A stretch of 43,842 bases of DNA from Candidatus Eisenbergiella pullistercoris (lineage in GTDB: Bacteria; Bacillota; Clostridia; Lachnospirales; Lachnospiraceae). Position 1 is the stretch's first letter. Each line of letters begins with the position of its first letter. Position numbers and translations under genes: made by a program. Under the pieces are notes generated by a model. It ran no database searches. It worked only from the letters and a program-made list of their open reading frames with translations, and had not been told where the DNA came from. The stretch spans positions 1-43,842 of the forward strand of contig DXDD01000171.1 of assembly GCA_019115665.1 (NCBI GenBank), read 5' to 3'. Shown here in pieces: positions 32,585-43,587 of the stretch.

Positions 32585-34567
32585 TTATGCCCCCGGCTTC
32601 TTCGTATATCTCCGGTACAGCCTTCCTTCCCATCCGGTCAGATCCGCCGCCGTCCCGGCGCCGGTGCGGTGCGCCGCGTATTCTCCGGCAGTCTCCCGGG
32701 TTTTCACCGCATCCGCATCCTTTCCTTCCTGCTTCACCCATACAGCCATTCTGCCTTTGCCGCGGTTGTTCCACAGGTAGTAGGGCACTGCGGTGAACGT
32801 TTTCCCGTCCGCGCAGATTCCGGAAAGCACCCTGGCCGGACCGCAGACCTCCTTCTCTGATACGGTAAGCGCTCCGTTTCCCAAAGTGACCTCCACGCCG
32901 TCCGGATTGTCCGTCTCCTCCAGGCAGTACAGAAGCGGGCCGCGCATCAGGGCAACCCTTCCCACGTCCGCGCTCACATAAGGGTGGGCCTCCACCTTCA
33001 TGGCAGGAAGCTCCATGGAAATCCGGATTTCATCCCCATCCCGGAAGGTATCCGAAATCAGGATGTAACCCTTCTCATCGCAGGTTTCAAACTTGCGCCC
33101 CCGGTATACCGCGCAGAATTTTCCTGCCCAGGCGGGCCTGCGGATCGCCAGGGTAAAGGCCTCCTCCCTTTCCGGATGAAGGATGATGGTATTCTCCCCG
33201 TCCCACGGAATCCCGCAGTTTTTCTGCTCAATTTTTACATACAGGCCGTTCAGCAAAAGCTCCGCCTCGCTTCCGATAAGAAGGTTCACCGCGATCCGGT
33301 TTTCTCCGAAGGCGTATACGTAATCCTGCAGGCAGCCCATCAGCTTTAAGAACATGGGCGGACAGCACGGGCAGCCGTGCCAGGACCAGCGTTCCGCCGT
33401 TCCGTCGCTGATCAGGGGATTTTCATAAAAGTAATGAACGCCGTCCGCGGAAAGTCCGGGCAGCACGTTATTGTACAGCGCGCACTCAAAGGCGTCCATG
33501 TATCTGCTCTCTCCGAACGCCCGGTACATCTCTCCCGCCCAGAAAGCAAACGCCACGCCGGCACAGGTCTCCAGATAGGCGTCGTTGGGAAGGTCATACT
33601 GATATCCAAAGCGTTCCTCATTGTGAACCGCTCCGATACCGCCGCTGATATGAAGCTTGGTCTGCTCCACATTGTCCCAGAGACGTTTTGCGGCCGCCAG
33701 GTATTTTTCTTCGCCGGTCTCGATTCCCACCGCCGTCAGTCCCGTATACATGAGCGCCGCCCGCACCGCGTGTCCAACCGCCTCTGACTGCTCCTCGATC
33801 CTGCAGTGATCCTGAGCGTATTCTCCCATATAATGGGGGAAGGAAGCCCGGTCCGCATGCACGCCTCTGTGATCCATCCAGAAGCGGGCAAGCTCCAGAT
33901 ATTTTTCCGGCTGTACCGCAAGGCCGTATTCTTCTTTCAAAATCCGTCCCACATCCCTGTCGTCCTTCAGCAGGCGGTAAAGCTTTACCATAGCCTCCTC
34001 TGCCAGAGAATGGGCGGGAACGATGTTTTTTCGGGGAGCAGGGCCCATTACGGCGCACATGCAGTCCGCCGCCTTTACGGCGCAGGAGAGAAGCTTCGTC
34101 TTTCCCGTCGCCTTATAATAATGGATGCCCGCCTCCGCAAGGCAGCCGATGTTATAGGTCTCATGCTGCCAGATCAGGCTTCCCCCATTCTCTCCCCAGC
34201 GCCTGTCCGGACAGATCAGCGTGGTATAGGTATTGATGTAGCCATCCGGATCCGCCGCCTGCGCCTGGCTGATCTTTTCCGTATAAAATTCTATTTTCTG
34301 ATCCAGCGCCTCATCATAGGAGGCCGCGATGATATCGCTGATCCCGCGGATCACCTCGCAGATCAGGCCGTCATACCAGGGCGGGCCCACATGCTTTCCG
34401 GGCTTTCCCTCCGCCACCCATTCGTAGTTTTTCATGATGCCGTCCTCATGGTCGTGCTCAAATTTGTTCAGCACATCCCAGACGGTAATATGATGGATCT
34501 TATCCAGCTGCTCCTTCCAGAAGCCTTCCGTAATGCGCACCATGCGGTGCTCGGGTCTGTTCATCAT
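32585..34567 (-). CDS. GH127-type beta-L-arabinofuranosidase (DUF1680)
   Basis: A 660-residue cytoplasmic glycoside hydrolase (no signal peptide). Members remove beta-L-arabinofuranosyl residues using a zinc-bound cysteine as nucleophile. The expected metal and catalytic set is visible: E333-x-C335 (YLETCAG) and C401-C402 in CPCCPP, matching the Glu-Cys-Cys-Cys site of HypBA1. An (alpha/alpha)6 barrel (to ~430) is followed by beta domains. The GH127 call rests on these motifs; related GH families share the fold. A GAGGAG site precedes the ATG 10 bases away. The gene follows GH51 by 21 bases and is third in the LacI operon. Confidence 0.92.
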   Translation of the reverse strand: MMNRPEHRMVRITEGFWKEQLDKIHHITVWDVLNKFEHDHEDGIMKNYEWVAEGKPGKHVGPPWYDGLICEVIRGISDIIAASYDEALDQKIEFYTEKISQAQAADPDGYINTYTTLICPDRRWGENGGSLIWQHETYNIGCLAEAGIHYYKATGKTKLLSCAVKAADCMCAVMGPAPRKNIVPAHSLAEEAMVKLYRLLKDDRDVGRILKEEYGLAVQPEKYLELARFWMDHRGVHADRASFPHYMGEYAQDHCRIEEQSEAVGHAVRAALMYTGLTAVGIETGEEKYLAAAKRLWDNVEQTKLHISGGIGAVHNEERFGYQYDLPNDAYLETCAGVAFAFWAGEMYRAFGESRYMDAFECALYNNVLPGLSADGVHYFYENPLISDGTAERWSWHGCPCCPPMFLKLMGCLQDYVYAFGENRIAVNLLIGSEAELLLNGLYVKIEQKNCGIPWDGENTIILHPEREEAFTLAIRRPAWAGKFCAVYRGRKFETCDEKGYILISDTFRDGDEIRISMELPAMKVEAHPYVSADVGRVALMRGPLLYCLEETDNPDGVEVTLGNGALTVSEKEVCGPARVLSGICADGKTFTAVPYYLWNNRGKGRMAVWVKQEGKDADAVKTRETAGEYAAHRTGAGTAADLTGWEGRLYRRYTKKPGA

Positions 34568-34588
34568 TGGCTGTGAACTCCTCTTTCT

Positions 34589-37124
<2,536 letters not shown>

Positions 37125-37159
37125 ACCGTTATTTTTCTCCTTCTGTTCATTTATTCTTT

Positions 37160-37187
37160 ATAATATCATATAAGTTTTCTATGTCAA
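37160..37187 (-). promoter_or_regulatory. Promoter of the lacI-type/GH51/GH127 operon
   Basis: On the minus strand TTGACA (37182-37187) and TATTAT (37160-37165) are 16 bp apart. The palindromic operator candidate (37287-37304) lies about 100 bp upstream of this promoter, so looping or a second unseen site would be needed to repress it. Confidence 0.65.
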
Positions 37188-37245
37188 ACCCATATTTTCC
37201 ACTTATTTCATACATTTCTTGTATATATTGCCCAACAATTACGCA

Positions 37246-37304
37246 TTGACAGCTTCTATAAATTGTTTTATAATCCAGTTAACGATAACATTAACGTTAA
37301 TGTT
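37246..37304 (+). promoter_or_regulatory. Perfect promoter plus palindromic operator of the glycyl-radical operon
   Basis: TTGACA (37246-37251) and TATAAT (37269-37274) are exactly 17 bp apart, a full-consensus promoter. Thirteen bases beyond the -10 lies AACATTAACGTTAATGTT (37287-37304), an 18-bp perfect palindrome centred on CG, the usual form of LacI-family operators. It covers about +6 to +24, so binding should block initiation. Part of the sequence (GTTAAC/GATAAC at 37279-37290) repeats the half-site. The combination implies strong, tightly repressed expression. Confidence 0.85.
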
Positions 37305-37384
37305 GGTGGGCATAAGATCCGCACAGCCACCGCAGGCTGTCTTCTTCTATGTCCCCAAAAAGAAAGCGTGGTGAACCGTCCCCC

Positions 37385-38266
37385 ATGAAATCCGGAATCA
37401 TTTTTGACATAAAGGAATTTGCCGTCCACGACGGCCCGGGCGTGAGGCAGACCGTTTTTTTCAAGGGCTGCCCCCTGCGCTGCCAGTGGTGCCATAATCC
37501 GGAAGGGCTTTCCGCGAAGCCGCAGCTCATGTTCAGCCGCAGCTCATGCATCAGCTGCGGAAAATGCCGGCTGGTCTGTCCCCTTACCAGGCAGAAGGAG
37601 CTTCCCGCTCCGGCCTCTCCTGAAGGCTGCACGGCCTGCGGCGCCTGCGTGAAGGTCTGTCCCCTCGGTCTGCGTCAGATCAGCGGAAAAGAAATGTCCT
37701 CCTCAGAGCTGGTAAATCTCATCCGGGAAAACAGCGATTATTATGCCGCGCTGGGAGGCGGCGTCACCTTCTCCGGCGGGGAGCCCCTGATGCAGGGGGA
37801 GTTTCTCCTTGAAGTGCTGGAGCAGATCCCCGATCTGCATACGGCCATCGAAACCTCCGCCTTCGCCCCGGCCGGGCTTTTTCAGGCGGTGACAGAACGG
37901 CTGTCCTTTCTCATGATGGACGTAAAGCTGATGGATCCGGCCCTGCACCGCCATTATACAGGAGTGGACAACCGGATCATTCTGGAAAATCTCACCCGCC
38001 TCTGCCGCGGGAAGAAGCCGTTTGTGGTCCGGATCCCCCTGATCCCCGGAGTCAACGATACGCGGGAAAACCTGGAGCAGACCGCTTCATTCCTCTCCGG
38101 CGCTTCCTCCCTTCTTCGGGTGGAGCTGCTTCCCTACCATCAGACGGCAGGGGCCAAATACAGCATGGTGGGCATGGAATATCGGCCGGAATTCGACCCC
38201 TCCGCCCCGCTTCAGATACCGGAACATATTTTTGAAAAATATAAAATAAGGAGTAAGGTATTATGA
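37385..38266 (+). CDS. Glycyl-radical enzyme activating protein (radical SAM)
   Basis: A 293-residue activase that uses S-adenosylmethionine and an iron-sulfur cluster to make the glycine radical on its partner. The radical SAM cluster motif is C29-x3-C33-x2-C36 (GCPLRCQWC). Two further ferredoxin-like clusters fit CISCGKCRLVCP and CTACGACVKVCP, as in dehydratase-type activases. The GGE-like motif is FSGGEPL. The start MKSGIIFDIKEF matches the family; an ATG 36 bases upstream is possible and neither has a clear ribosome site. Its TGA overlaps the ATG of the radical enzyme, so the pair is coupled. The leader is about 100 bases. Confidence 0.93.
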   Translation: MKSGIIFDIKEFAVHDGPGVRQTVFFKGCPLRCQWCHNPEGLSAKPQLMFSRSSCISCGKCRLVCPLTRQKELPAPASPEGCTACGACVKVCPLGLRQISGKEMSSSELVNLIRENSDYYAALGGGVTFSGGEPLMQGEFLLEVLEQIPDLHTAIETSAFAPAGLFQAVTERLSFLMMDVKLMDPALHRHYTGVDNRIILENLTRLCRGKKPFVVRIPLIPGVNDTRENLEQTASFLSGASSLLRVELLPYHQTAGAKYSMVGMEYRPEFDPSAPLQIPEHIFEKYKIRSKVL

Positions 38267-40338
38267 CAGAACGCATCCGCAGACTGAGAAAATTTTTTGT
38301 GGAAGATCACGCGCACCGGGCCTGCCGGAAGTCTTCCTCCGATGAATTTCTTCTGGCCCGTTCCTTTGAAAGGGAAGGGATTCCCGATACCAGGCGCGCC
38401 GTCCGGCGGCTGGTCTATATGCTGAATGAGGAAACGCCGGTCTTTTTCCCGGATCAGACCATCGCTTTTGTCCGCACCAATCCCACTCTTCAGGCGCTTT
38501 TTACGCCGGAAGAAAAGGAGGAGATCGCCCGGCATCACCGCCTGCACGAATCCGGCGAGCTGTCCAACATCTGTGTGGATTACAGCCGTTTTCTCACCCT
38601 GGGCTTTGCGGGCATGAGACGGCGCGTGGAAGAGCAGGCGCAGGCATTTCTGGCGCAGGGAAAGCTTCCTGAAGCGGAATATCTCAACGGAGAACTGGAG
38701 ATCCTGGACGCTCTGACGGATCTGATCCTGCGCTACAGCCAGGCAGCCTGCGAACAGGGACTTACGGAAATCGCGGAGCGCCTTTCCCGCCTTCTGAGAA
38801 AGGCCCCGGAAACGCTGCACGACGCTCTGCAGATGCAGCGGATCCTGCATTTTACCATGTGGCTTTCCGGAAGCTACCACAATACGCTGGGCCGTTTCGA
38901 CCAGTATATGCTCCCCTGGTTTCAGAAGGATCTGGAAAGCGGCCGGCTGACGGAAGCATCCGCGCTGGAGCTTCTGGAGGAATATTTTCTCACCTTCAAT
39001 ATGGACAGCGACCTCTATCCCGGCATGCAGCAGGGAGACAACGGCCAGAGCATGGTGCTGGGCGGCCTGACGCCGGACGGGAAGGACGGCTTCAGCAGGC
39101 TTTCCGCCCTCTGCCTGCAGGCGAGTCTGGAGCTGAAGGTCATCGATCCCAAGATCAATCTCCGGGTCAGCAAAAATACGCCCCTTTCCATTTACGAACT
39201 GGGAACCAGGCTCACAAAGCAGGGACTGGGCTTTCCCCAGTACTCCAATGACGACGTGGTCATCCCCGGTCTGGAAAAGCTTGGATACCGGACGGAGGAC
39301 GCCAGAGATTATGCCGCGGCGGCCTGCTGGGAATTCATCATCCCCGGCAAGGGCATGGAAATCCCCAACATCGACGCGCTCTGCTTTGCCAAAGTGGTCA
39401 GAGACGTCATTGTCCGCGCCCTTCCTCAGGCGTCCGGCTACGAATCGATCCAGGAACAGGTAAAAGCCGAAATCCGCGCCCGGGTGGATGAGATGTGTGA
39501 AAACACGAAAAATCTGTACATCTATCCCGCTCCCTTCCTCTCCCTGATGATGGAAGGCTGCGTGGAGCAGGGAAAAGACGTCTCTCTCGGCTGCGTATAC
39601 AACAATTACGGCTTCCATGGCGCCGGACTTTCCACGGCCGCAGACTCTCTGGCCGCTGTGAAAAAATATGTCTTTGATACCGGAGAAGTGTCCAGACAAG
39701 AGCTGCTGGATGCCATGGAAAAGGATTTTGAAGGCCATGACCGCCTGCTTCATCTCCTGCGCTACGAAGCGCCCAAAATGGGGAACAACGATCCCCTGGC
39801 GGATTCCATCGCGTCCGATCTTCTGCATATTTTTTCAGAAGCCCTGAAAGGACGCCGGAACGAAAGGGGCGGCTGCTTCCGGGCCGGAACCGGCTCCGCC
39901 ATGTACTATCTGTGGTTTTCCCGTGATCTGGGAGCTACCCCGGACGGTCGCCGGGCCGGCGAAGGCTTCGCCTGCAACTATTCTCCCAGCCTGTTCGCGA
40001 GGAACAAAGGCCCCGTATCCATCGTGAAATCCTTCACGAAACCGGATCTCAGCGAGGCCGTAAACGGCGGTCCTCTGACCCTGGAGCTGCACGATACCCT
40101 CTTCCGCAATGAAGAAAGCATTTCCAAGGTCGCTGCCCTGGTCAAGTCCTTCGTGGATCTGGGCGGACACCAGCTTCAGCTCAATTCCGTCAACCGGGAT
40201 ACCATGCTGGACGCGCAGAAGCATCCGGAAAAATACCGGAACCTCATCGTGCGCGTCTGGGGATGGAGCGGCTACTTCGTGGAGCTGGATAAGGACTATC
40301 AGGATCATATCATCAAGAGGGCGGAGCTCAGCCTGTAG
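38263..40338 (+). CDS. Glycyl radical enzyme (PFL-like family), short, substrate unknown
   Basis: A 691-residue anaerobic radical enzyme. The glycyl-radical motif near the end is RVWGWSGYF with G667; the usual motif has Ser or Ala before Gly and often Tyr after, so the two Trp are unusual. The thiyl site is C355 in AAACWEFIIPGKG, with E357 giving the C-x-E pair typical of dehydratases and not the Cys-Cys of pyruvate formate-lyase. The C355-to-G667 spacing is normal. The protein is 80-150 residues shorter than most relatives, with the loss in the N-terminal part. The context (LacI regulator, GH51, GH127) suggests a sugar- or polyol-related substrate. Activase is coupled by ATGA. Confidence 0.9.
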   Translation: MTERIRRLRKFFVEDHAHRACRKSSSDEFLLARSFEREGIPDTRRAVRRLVYMLNEETPVFFPDQTIAFVRTNPTLQALFTPEEKEEIARHHRLHESGELSNICVDYSRFLTLGFAGMRRRVEEQAQAFLAQGKLPEAEYLNGELEILDALTDLILRYSQAACEQGLTEIAERLSRLLRKAPETLHDALQMQRILHFTMWLSGSYHNTLGRFDQYMLPWFQKDLESGRLTEASALELLEEYFLTFNMDSDLYPGMQQGDNGQSMVLGGLTPDGKDGFSRLSALCLQASLELKVIDPKINLRVSKNTPLSIYELGTRLTKQGLGFPQYSNDDVVIPGLEKLGYRTEDARDYAAAACWEFIIPGKGMEIPNIDALCFAKVVRDVIVRALPQASGYESIQEQVKAEIRARVDEMCENTKNLYIYPAPFLSLMMEGCVEQGKDVSLGCVYNNYGFHGAGLSTAADSLAAVKKYVFDTGEVSRQELLDAMEKDFEGHDRLLHLLRYEAPKMGNNDPLADSIASDLLHIFSEALKGRRNERGGCFRAGTGSAMYYLWFSRDLGATPDGRRAGEGFACNYSPSLFARNKGPVSIVKSFTKPDLSEAVNGGPLTLELHDTLFRNEESISKVAALVKSFVDLGGHQLQLNSVNRDTMLDAQKHPEKYRNLIVRVWGWSGYFVELDKDYQDHIIKRAELSL

Positions 40339-40351
40339 GCGGGCACACCGC

Positions 40352-40391
40352 CACAATGCGGGAGGCCCGCCCGTTGGCCTCCCGCATTGTG
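40352..40391. repeat. Perfect 15-bp hairpin between the radical enzyme and Rpn remnant C
   Basis: Arms 40352-40366 and 40377-40391 are perfect reverse complements with a 10-nt loop. It lies 14 bases after the glycyl radical enzyme stop and could stop transcription from either side, but no T-tract follows on either strand. Confidence 0.65.
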
Positions 40392-40399
40392 AGGTCTCA

Positions 40400-40726
40400 T
40401 TATCCGTTTTCCTTTAAACCGTTTTTTTCCCTGAAGCCCTCGATCGTATCCGTTTCGATCGCCGCCTTCAACCACTCCTCCAGAACAGGGCCATCGGTTT
40501 CCGCAAGAATACGCGTTCTCAGCTGCTCAGGCACGGAGCCCTTCATTTCCAGCGCCAGCAGTACGGACTCTGCTTTTCCTTTCATCCTTCCCTCAGCTTC
40601 TCCTTCTGCTCTTCCTTCTTCTTTTCCCTCTGCCCTTCCGTCCATCTTTCCTTTCCTGTATTCCGCCCGGCCAAGCTTCTTCAGTTCCTCTTCTTCGTTG
40701 TACTCAAAGATCGACACCGCTACCAC
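40400..40726 (-). pseudogene. Rpn-family nuclease remnant C, N-terminally deleted
   Basis: A 108-residue frame holding only the distal C-terminus of the Rpn-type protein: VAVSIFEYNEEEELKKLGRA, a Gly/Glu/Arg-rich repeat region (EGKEEGRAEGEAEGRMKGK), then RTRILAETDGPVLEEWLKAA. It is clearly homologous to the end of copy B. Upstream, 40727-40757 matches the leader of copies A and B (TTCCGAAAT, then TCAGAAT). The N-terminal nuclease part has therefore been removed by a deletion joining leader to the C-terminus. No ribosome site is obvious. Confidence 0.78.
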
Positions 40727-40757
40727 CTCAAATCAGTATAGGCTTCCGAAATCATTA

Positions 40758-41183
40758 TCAGAATAAACTTTTTTTCATCCACACATGAGGACACCCCTCG
40801 TCAAAATCCGTTTCTCCATAAGCGGCATAGCCCTGCTTTTCATAAAAGGGCTGCGCCTGTCTCTGTGCGTGCAGGCGCACTGTTCCGCCTCCCGCTTTCC
40901 GGATCTCTTCTCCGGCGGCCGCAAGAAGTTCCGCACCAAGTCCCTTTCCCCGGTACTCCTTTCTGACCGCAAGCCGTCCGATCCCCCAGCCATCCTCCGG
41001 ACAAACCTTCCAGAAACGCAGAACCGCCGCAGGATCGCCGTCGCAGAAAAGGACCAGATGGAAGGCATGGCCGTCAATCTCGTCAAATTCCTCCTGAAAG
41101 CCCTGCTCCTGCATAAATACCTCCTTTCGGATCCTGACTGCCTCCTCCGGCAGCCTTCCGTAAGAAACGATTCTTTTTTCCAT
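40758..41183 (-). CDS. GNAT-family N-acetyltransferase (ElaA-like)
   Basis: A 141-residue single-domain acetyltransferase. The N-terminal helix IRKEVFMQEQGFQEEFDEID is typical of the ElaA/YjcF-like group. The acetyl-CoA loop is RKEYRGKGLGAELL, and the C-terminal HAQRQAQPFYEKQGY-GETDFDEGCPH block completes the fold. Substrate is unknown. A purine-rich AGAGGATGAGAG stretch is the only ribosome site. It stands alone between two Rpn remnants. 41184-41321 shows nothing recognisable. Confidence 0.87.
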   Translation of the reverse strand: MEKRIVSYGRLPEEAVRIRKEVFMQEQGFQEEFDEIDGHAFHLVLFCDGDPAAVLRFWKVCPEDGWGIGRLAVRKEYRGKGLGAELLAAAGEEIRKAGGGTVRLHAQRQAQPFYEKQGYAAYGETDFDEGCPHVWMKKSLF

Positions 41184-41321
41184 CTCTCATCCTCTTTTCA
41201 TCATAAGATCATAATCCTTTTCCGGCAGCGCAGATACCCGCCATCCCCTTTTCCGGCACTGACAGCCGTCTCCCTGGCCTCCCGGGGAACAAAACGCCAG
41301 AAACATTTTCCCGTTCCGTTT

Positions 41322-41856
41322 TCAGCTTTCCTTCAAACCTGTCTTATCTCTGAAATCTCTGATCGTATCCGCTTCGATTGCCGCCTTCAGCCACTCCTCC
41401 AGCACAGGGACATCTGTCTCCGCAAGAATATGTGTTCTCAGCTGCCCGGATACGGAACCCTTCATTTCCAGCGCCAGCAGTACGGACTCCGCTTTTCCTT
41501 CCGCCCTTCCGTCCATCTTTCCTTTCCCGTATTCCGCCCGGCCAAGCTTCTTCAGTTCCTCTTCTTCGTTGTACTCAAAGATCGACACCGCTACCACCTC
41601 CGCTCTCTGGCTCCGCAGGAAATCCGCAAGGATCCCTTCCGCGATACATTCGTTACCGTCCTGTCTACGGCCTCCCCGATCCCTGTCCCTTCGGCCGCAT
41701 ATTTCCTGATCCGGGACACAAATTCGCTGTACTCCCGCAGCGACCGGCATCTTTCCATAAGCTCCTGATTTTGTCCTCGTTGATGTTCAGAAAGCGTACC
41801 TTTAGCTCAAGCTCCGGCTGTGCGCCGGCGGCAGGAGCGGCATTCTCTTTCTTCAC
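41322..41856 (-). pseudogene. Rpn-family nuclease remnant B, frameshifted
   Basis: The first frame from 41856 reads LELKVRFLNINE like copy A, then shifts where one base is missing near 41776. The correct frame returns with ECIAEGILADFLRSQRAEV after a second missing base near 41649. It then continues to the normal C-terminus (VSIFEYNEEEELKKLGRAEY, then LAETDVPVLEEWLKAA, ending TGLKES). The catalytic N-terminal domain is absent, as in copy A. It keeps the middle that copy A lost, so the two decayed separately after duplication. Confidence 0.82.
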
Positions 41857-42043
41857 TCCTGCCTGTTTTCTTATAAGTTACGTCCTTTGGGGATTGAAAA
41901 TCAACATAGAGTTTCCGAAATGAATGTCAGAATGAACAGGCGGCAAAGATCCGCCGCAGCCGAACGGCTTCACAGAAAATTTATGCTTATCTGTATCATA
42001 GCATCTTCCTCGTATGCGCACAAGGAAAGATTTTCTTAATTTC
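41630..42043. repeat. Duplicated ~415-bp segment, copy B
   Basis: Nearly identical to 31998-32413. The match ends sharply at 42043 on the right and at the GGATCCC on the left. The upstream part (41857-42043) is non-coding. Confidence 0.92.
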
Positions 42044-42062
42044 CGATATGACTGATGTGTTA

Positions 42063-42134
42063 GTTACTGTTCAGCCTTCGGCAGAACAGTAACGGCATCC
42101 GGCCATTCCAATCGCTTCGCGATGGGCCGGATGC
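42063..42134. repeat. Two adjacent hairpins inside the ABC-F stub tail
   Basis: Hairpin one pairs 42063-42072 with 42084-42093 (11-nt loop). Hairpin two pairs 42095-42104 with 42125-42134 and has an inner stem ATCGC/GCGAT (42111-42115 with 42119-42123). They begin 20 bases after the end of duplicated segment B. Confidence 0.75.
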
Positions 42135-42234
42135 TTCCTTCCTGTTTTTCTCCGTCCTTTATTTCAATATTGATATCCTCCAATATTGTCTCTGCATTGA
42201 ACTTTACAATTCCGTGATGAATTCGATATAACAT
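42064..42234 (-). pseudogene. Truncated ABC-F ATPase start (56 codons)
   Basis: The first 30 codons (MLYRIHHGIVKFNAETILED, then INIEIKDGEK) match the N-terminus of Firmicutes ABC-F proteins, ribosome-protecting or regulatory ATPases, up to the residues before Walker A. The P-loop never appears. Instead a tail of 26 codons follows, and most of it is encoded by two adjacent hairpins. GAGGAGA lies four bases before the ATG, which is nine bases after the methyltransferase stop, so the stub is probably still translated. It seems to be what remains of an ABC-F gene after replacement by a palindromic sequence. Confidence 0.65.
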
Positions 42235-42243
42235 AGATTCTCC

Positions 42244-42906
42244 TCACCTGACCGCCCGGACCGTATACGTGGCGGCCCAGTTTTTCAGGATCCTGACGTC
42301 TGAAAATCCCGCCTCCCTCAGAACATCCGTCTCATGCTCCACCGTCAAAGGCGTGTCATAATGATAAAAAACATCATCCGAAAGATTCTGCTCCCGTTTC
42401 AGCCGTTCCAGCTCCCGGAAATATTCCGCCTCCAGCTCCTTCGACTCCGCGAAATAATCGGTCAGGATGAAAAATCCGCTTTCCTTCAGAGACTGCCGCA
42501 GCTTCCGATACAGCGGAAGCTTCTGCTCCGGCGTAAAATGATGCAGGGATTCCACGGATACCGCGGCGTCGTACCGTTCTGTTCCAAACGGGACGTCAAA
42601 ATAGGAGCCGCAGATCAGACGCAGCCTTCCGTCCGCGCACCGATCCGGGAATTGCTCCGCCAGGGCCCCAAGCATCGCCTCTGAAAGGTCGATCCCCGTA
42701 ACGCGCGCCTTTGGACTGCGAAGAAAATACTCCTTCAGCTCCAGCCCGGTCCCGCAGCCCAGATCCAGAACCTCGCATCTGCCGGAAGCAGGAAGCAGCC
42801 CGGCCGTAAAGGGATAAAATTCTCCCGCTCCCTCAATCCCCGACAGCATATGCTCCTCATAGCCTTCCAGCCTCTTTTCAAAAAACTGATCCATTTTTTC
42901 CAGCAT
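42244..42906 (-). CDS. Class I SAM-dependent methyltransferase
   Basis: A 220-residue Rossmann-fold methyltransferase. Motif I is EVLDLGCGTG (45-54), followed by the acidic GIDLSEAML and the post-motifs YDAAVSVESLHHF and GFFILTDYFAES. The N-terminus (MDQFFEKRLEGYEEHML) resembles small-molecule or SmtA/UbiE-like methyltransferases of Clostridia. The target is unknown. AAGGAGG lies before the ATG. It was formerly the first gene of an operon with an ABC-F protein, now reduced to a stub. No terminator is obvious after it. Confidence 0.88.
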   Translation of the reverse strand: MLEKMDQFFEKRLEGYEEHMLSGIEGAGEFYPFTAGLLPASGRCEVLDLGCGTGLELKEYFLRSPKARVTGIDLSEAMLGALAEQFPDRCADGRLRLICGSYFDVPFGTERYDAAVSVESLHHFTPEQKLPLYRKLRQSLKESGFFILTDYFAESKELEAEYFRELERLKREQNLSDDVFYHYDTPLTVEHETDVLREAGFSDVRILKNWAATYTVRAVR

Positions 42907-43076
42907 TTTCTTTCCTCCTTCGATCCCGCGCAGCGGCAGTCCGCCCTGATGGCCTCAGTATAGCAGAAAAGCGTTTTCTCTGCCGCCTCAAGATCCGGGC
43001 AGAAAAATATTTGAGGCGTGTTCCGGATGGGCGGCGCGAGTGCGCAGCAACGTCTTTTTTTGTTCAATAGAAAGAA

Positions 43077-43109
43077 AAACCGACACAGCCCCTCAGGCCG
43101 TATCGGTTT
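43077..43109 (-). terminator. Intrinsic terminator overlapping the CD3324-like stop codon
   Basis: On the minus strand 43100-43109 pairs with 43077-43086 (one G-U pair), with the stop codon in the loop, then TTTTTCTTTC. The stem closes the 98-residue gene. Confidence 0.75.
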
Positions 43110-43389
43110 CTTTCATCGCTTTTCTCTTTTCTTCTGTCACGATCCTCTGGATGCTTTTCACCGAGAGGAAATATTTCGCCGCCAGCTCGTCCGTTCTGGC
43201 TCCGGACCGGTAATCCAGCCAGATCCGTCTGTTGCGCTCTCCGGTTTCCTTCCGACATCCGGTCGTCTCTCCCCAGCTTTTCCGTTTTCCTTCCCTGCGG
43301 GGGATATAAATATATTCTCCATCCACATACTGCTGGATCAGCGCCACCACCTCGGGCGGCAGGATCGTTTCCGCTTTTCTGTAGCCCAT
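43093..43389 (-). CDS. CD3324-family helix-turn-helix protein
   Basis: A 98-residue protein of the CD3324 family, small Mor-like DNA-binding proteins of Clostridia with no known role. The hallmark start is KAETILPPEVVALIQQYVDG, then EYIYIPRREGKRKSWGE. A helix-turn-helix (TDELAAKYFLSVKSIQRIV) is near residues 66-85. AGGAGGG lies four bases before the ATG. It is a single-gene unit with its own terminator. The space upstream (43390-43587) has only short AT-rich inverted repeats (e.g. 43428-43435 with 43452-43459). Confidence 0.88.
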   Translation of the reverse strand: MGYRKAETILPPEVVALIQQYVDGEYIYIPRREGKRKSWGETTGCRKETGERNRRIWLDYRSGARTDELAAKYFLSVKSIQRIVTEEKRKAMKETDTA

Positions 43390-43587
43390 AAAGCCCTCCT
43401 AAATTTTTTTGTTTTAGGATGAGCAAAGGCTATTGTGTTCTTTTTTCTCTGCAATAGCCCCTGCGCTATGCAGAATAAACATCAGTAGTCATACAGTGAA
43501 GTCCCCTTTCTTTGTCAAAAACAGTTCATCGGATTTTTCTTCTCTGTCAGCCAGTATAACCGGATTTTCTTTTTCTGTAAAGGCTTT

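Noticed and set aside
38263..40338. Pyruvate formate-lyase
   Set aside because: The Cys-Cys pair of PFL is absent; the site is C-x-E as in dehydratases, and the glycyl motif differs.
42095..42134. attC or integron-type recombination site
   Set aside because: The hairpin lacks the conserved core sites, and there is no integrase or cassette array.
43428..43459. Terminator at an 8-bp inverted repeat between the CD3324-like and BrnA-like genes
   Set aside because: The stem is short, the loop is 16 bases and T-rich, and no T-tract follows on either strand at the right place.
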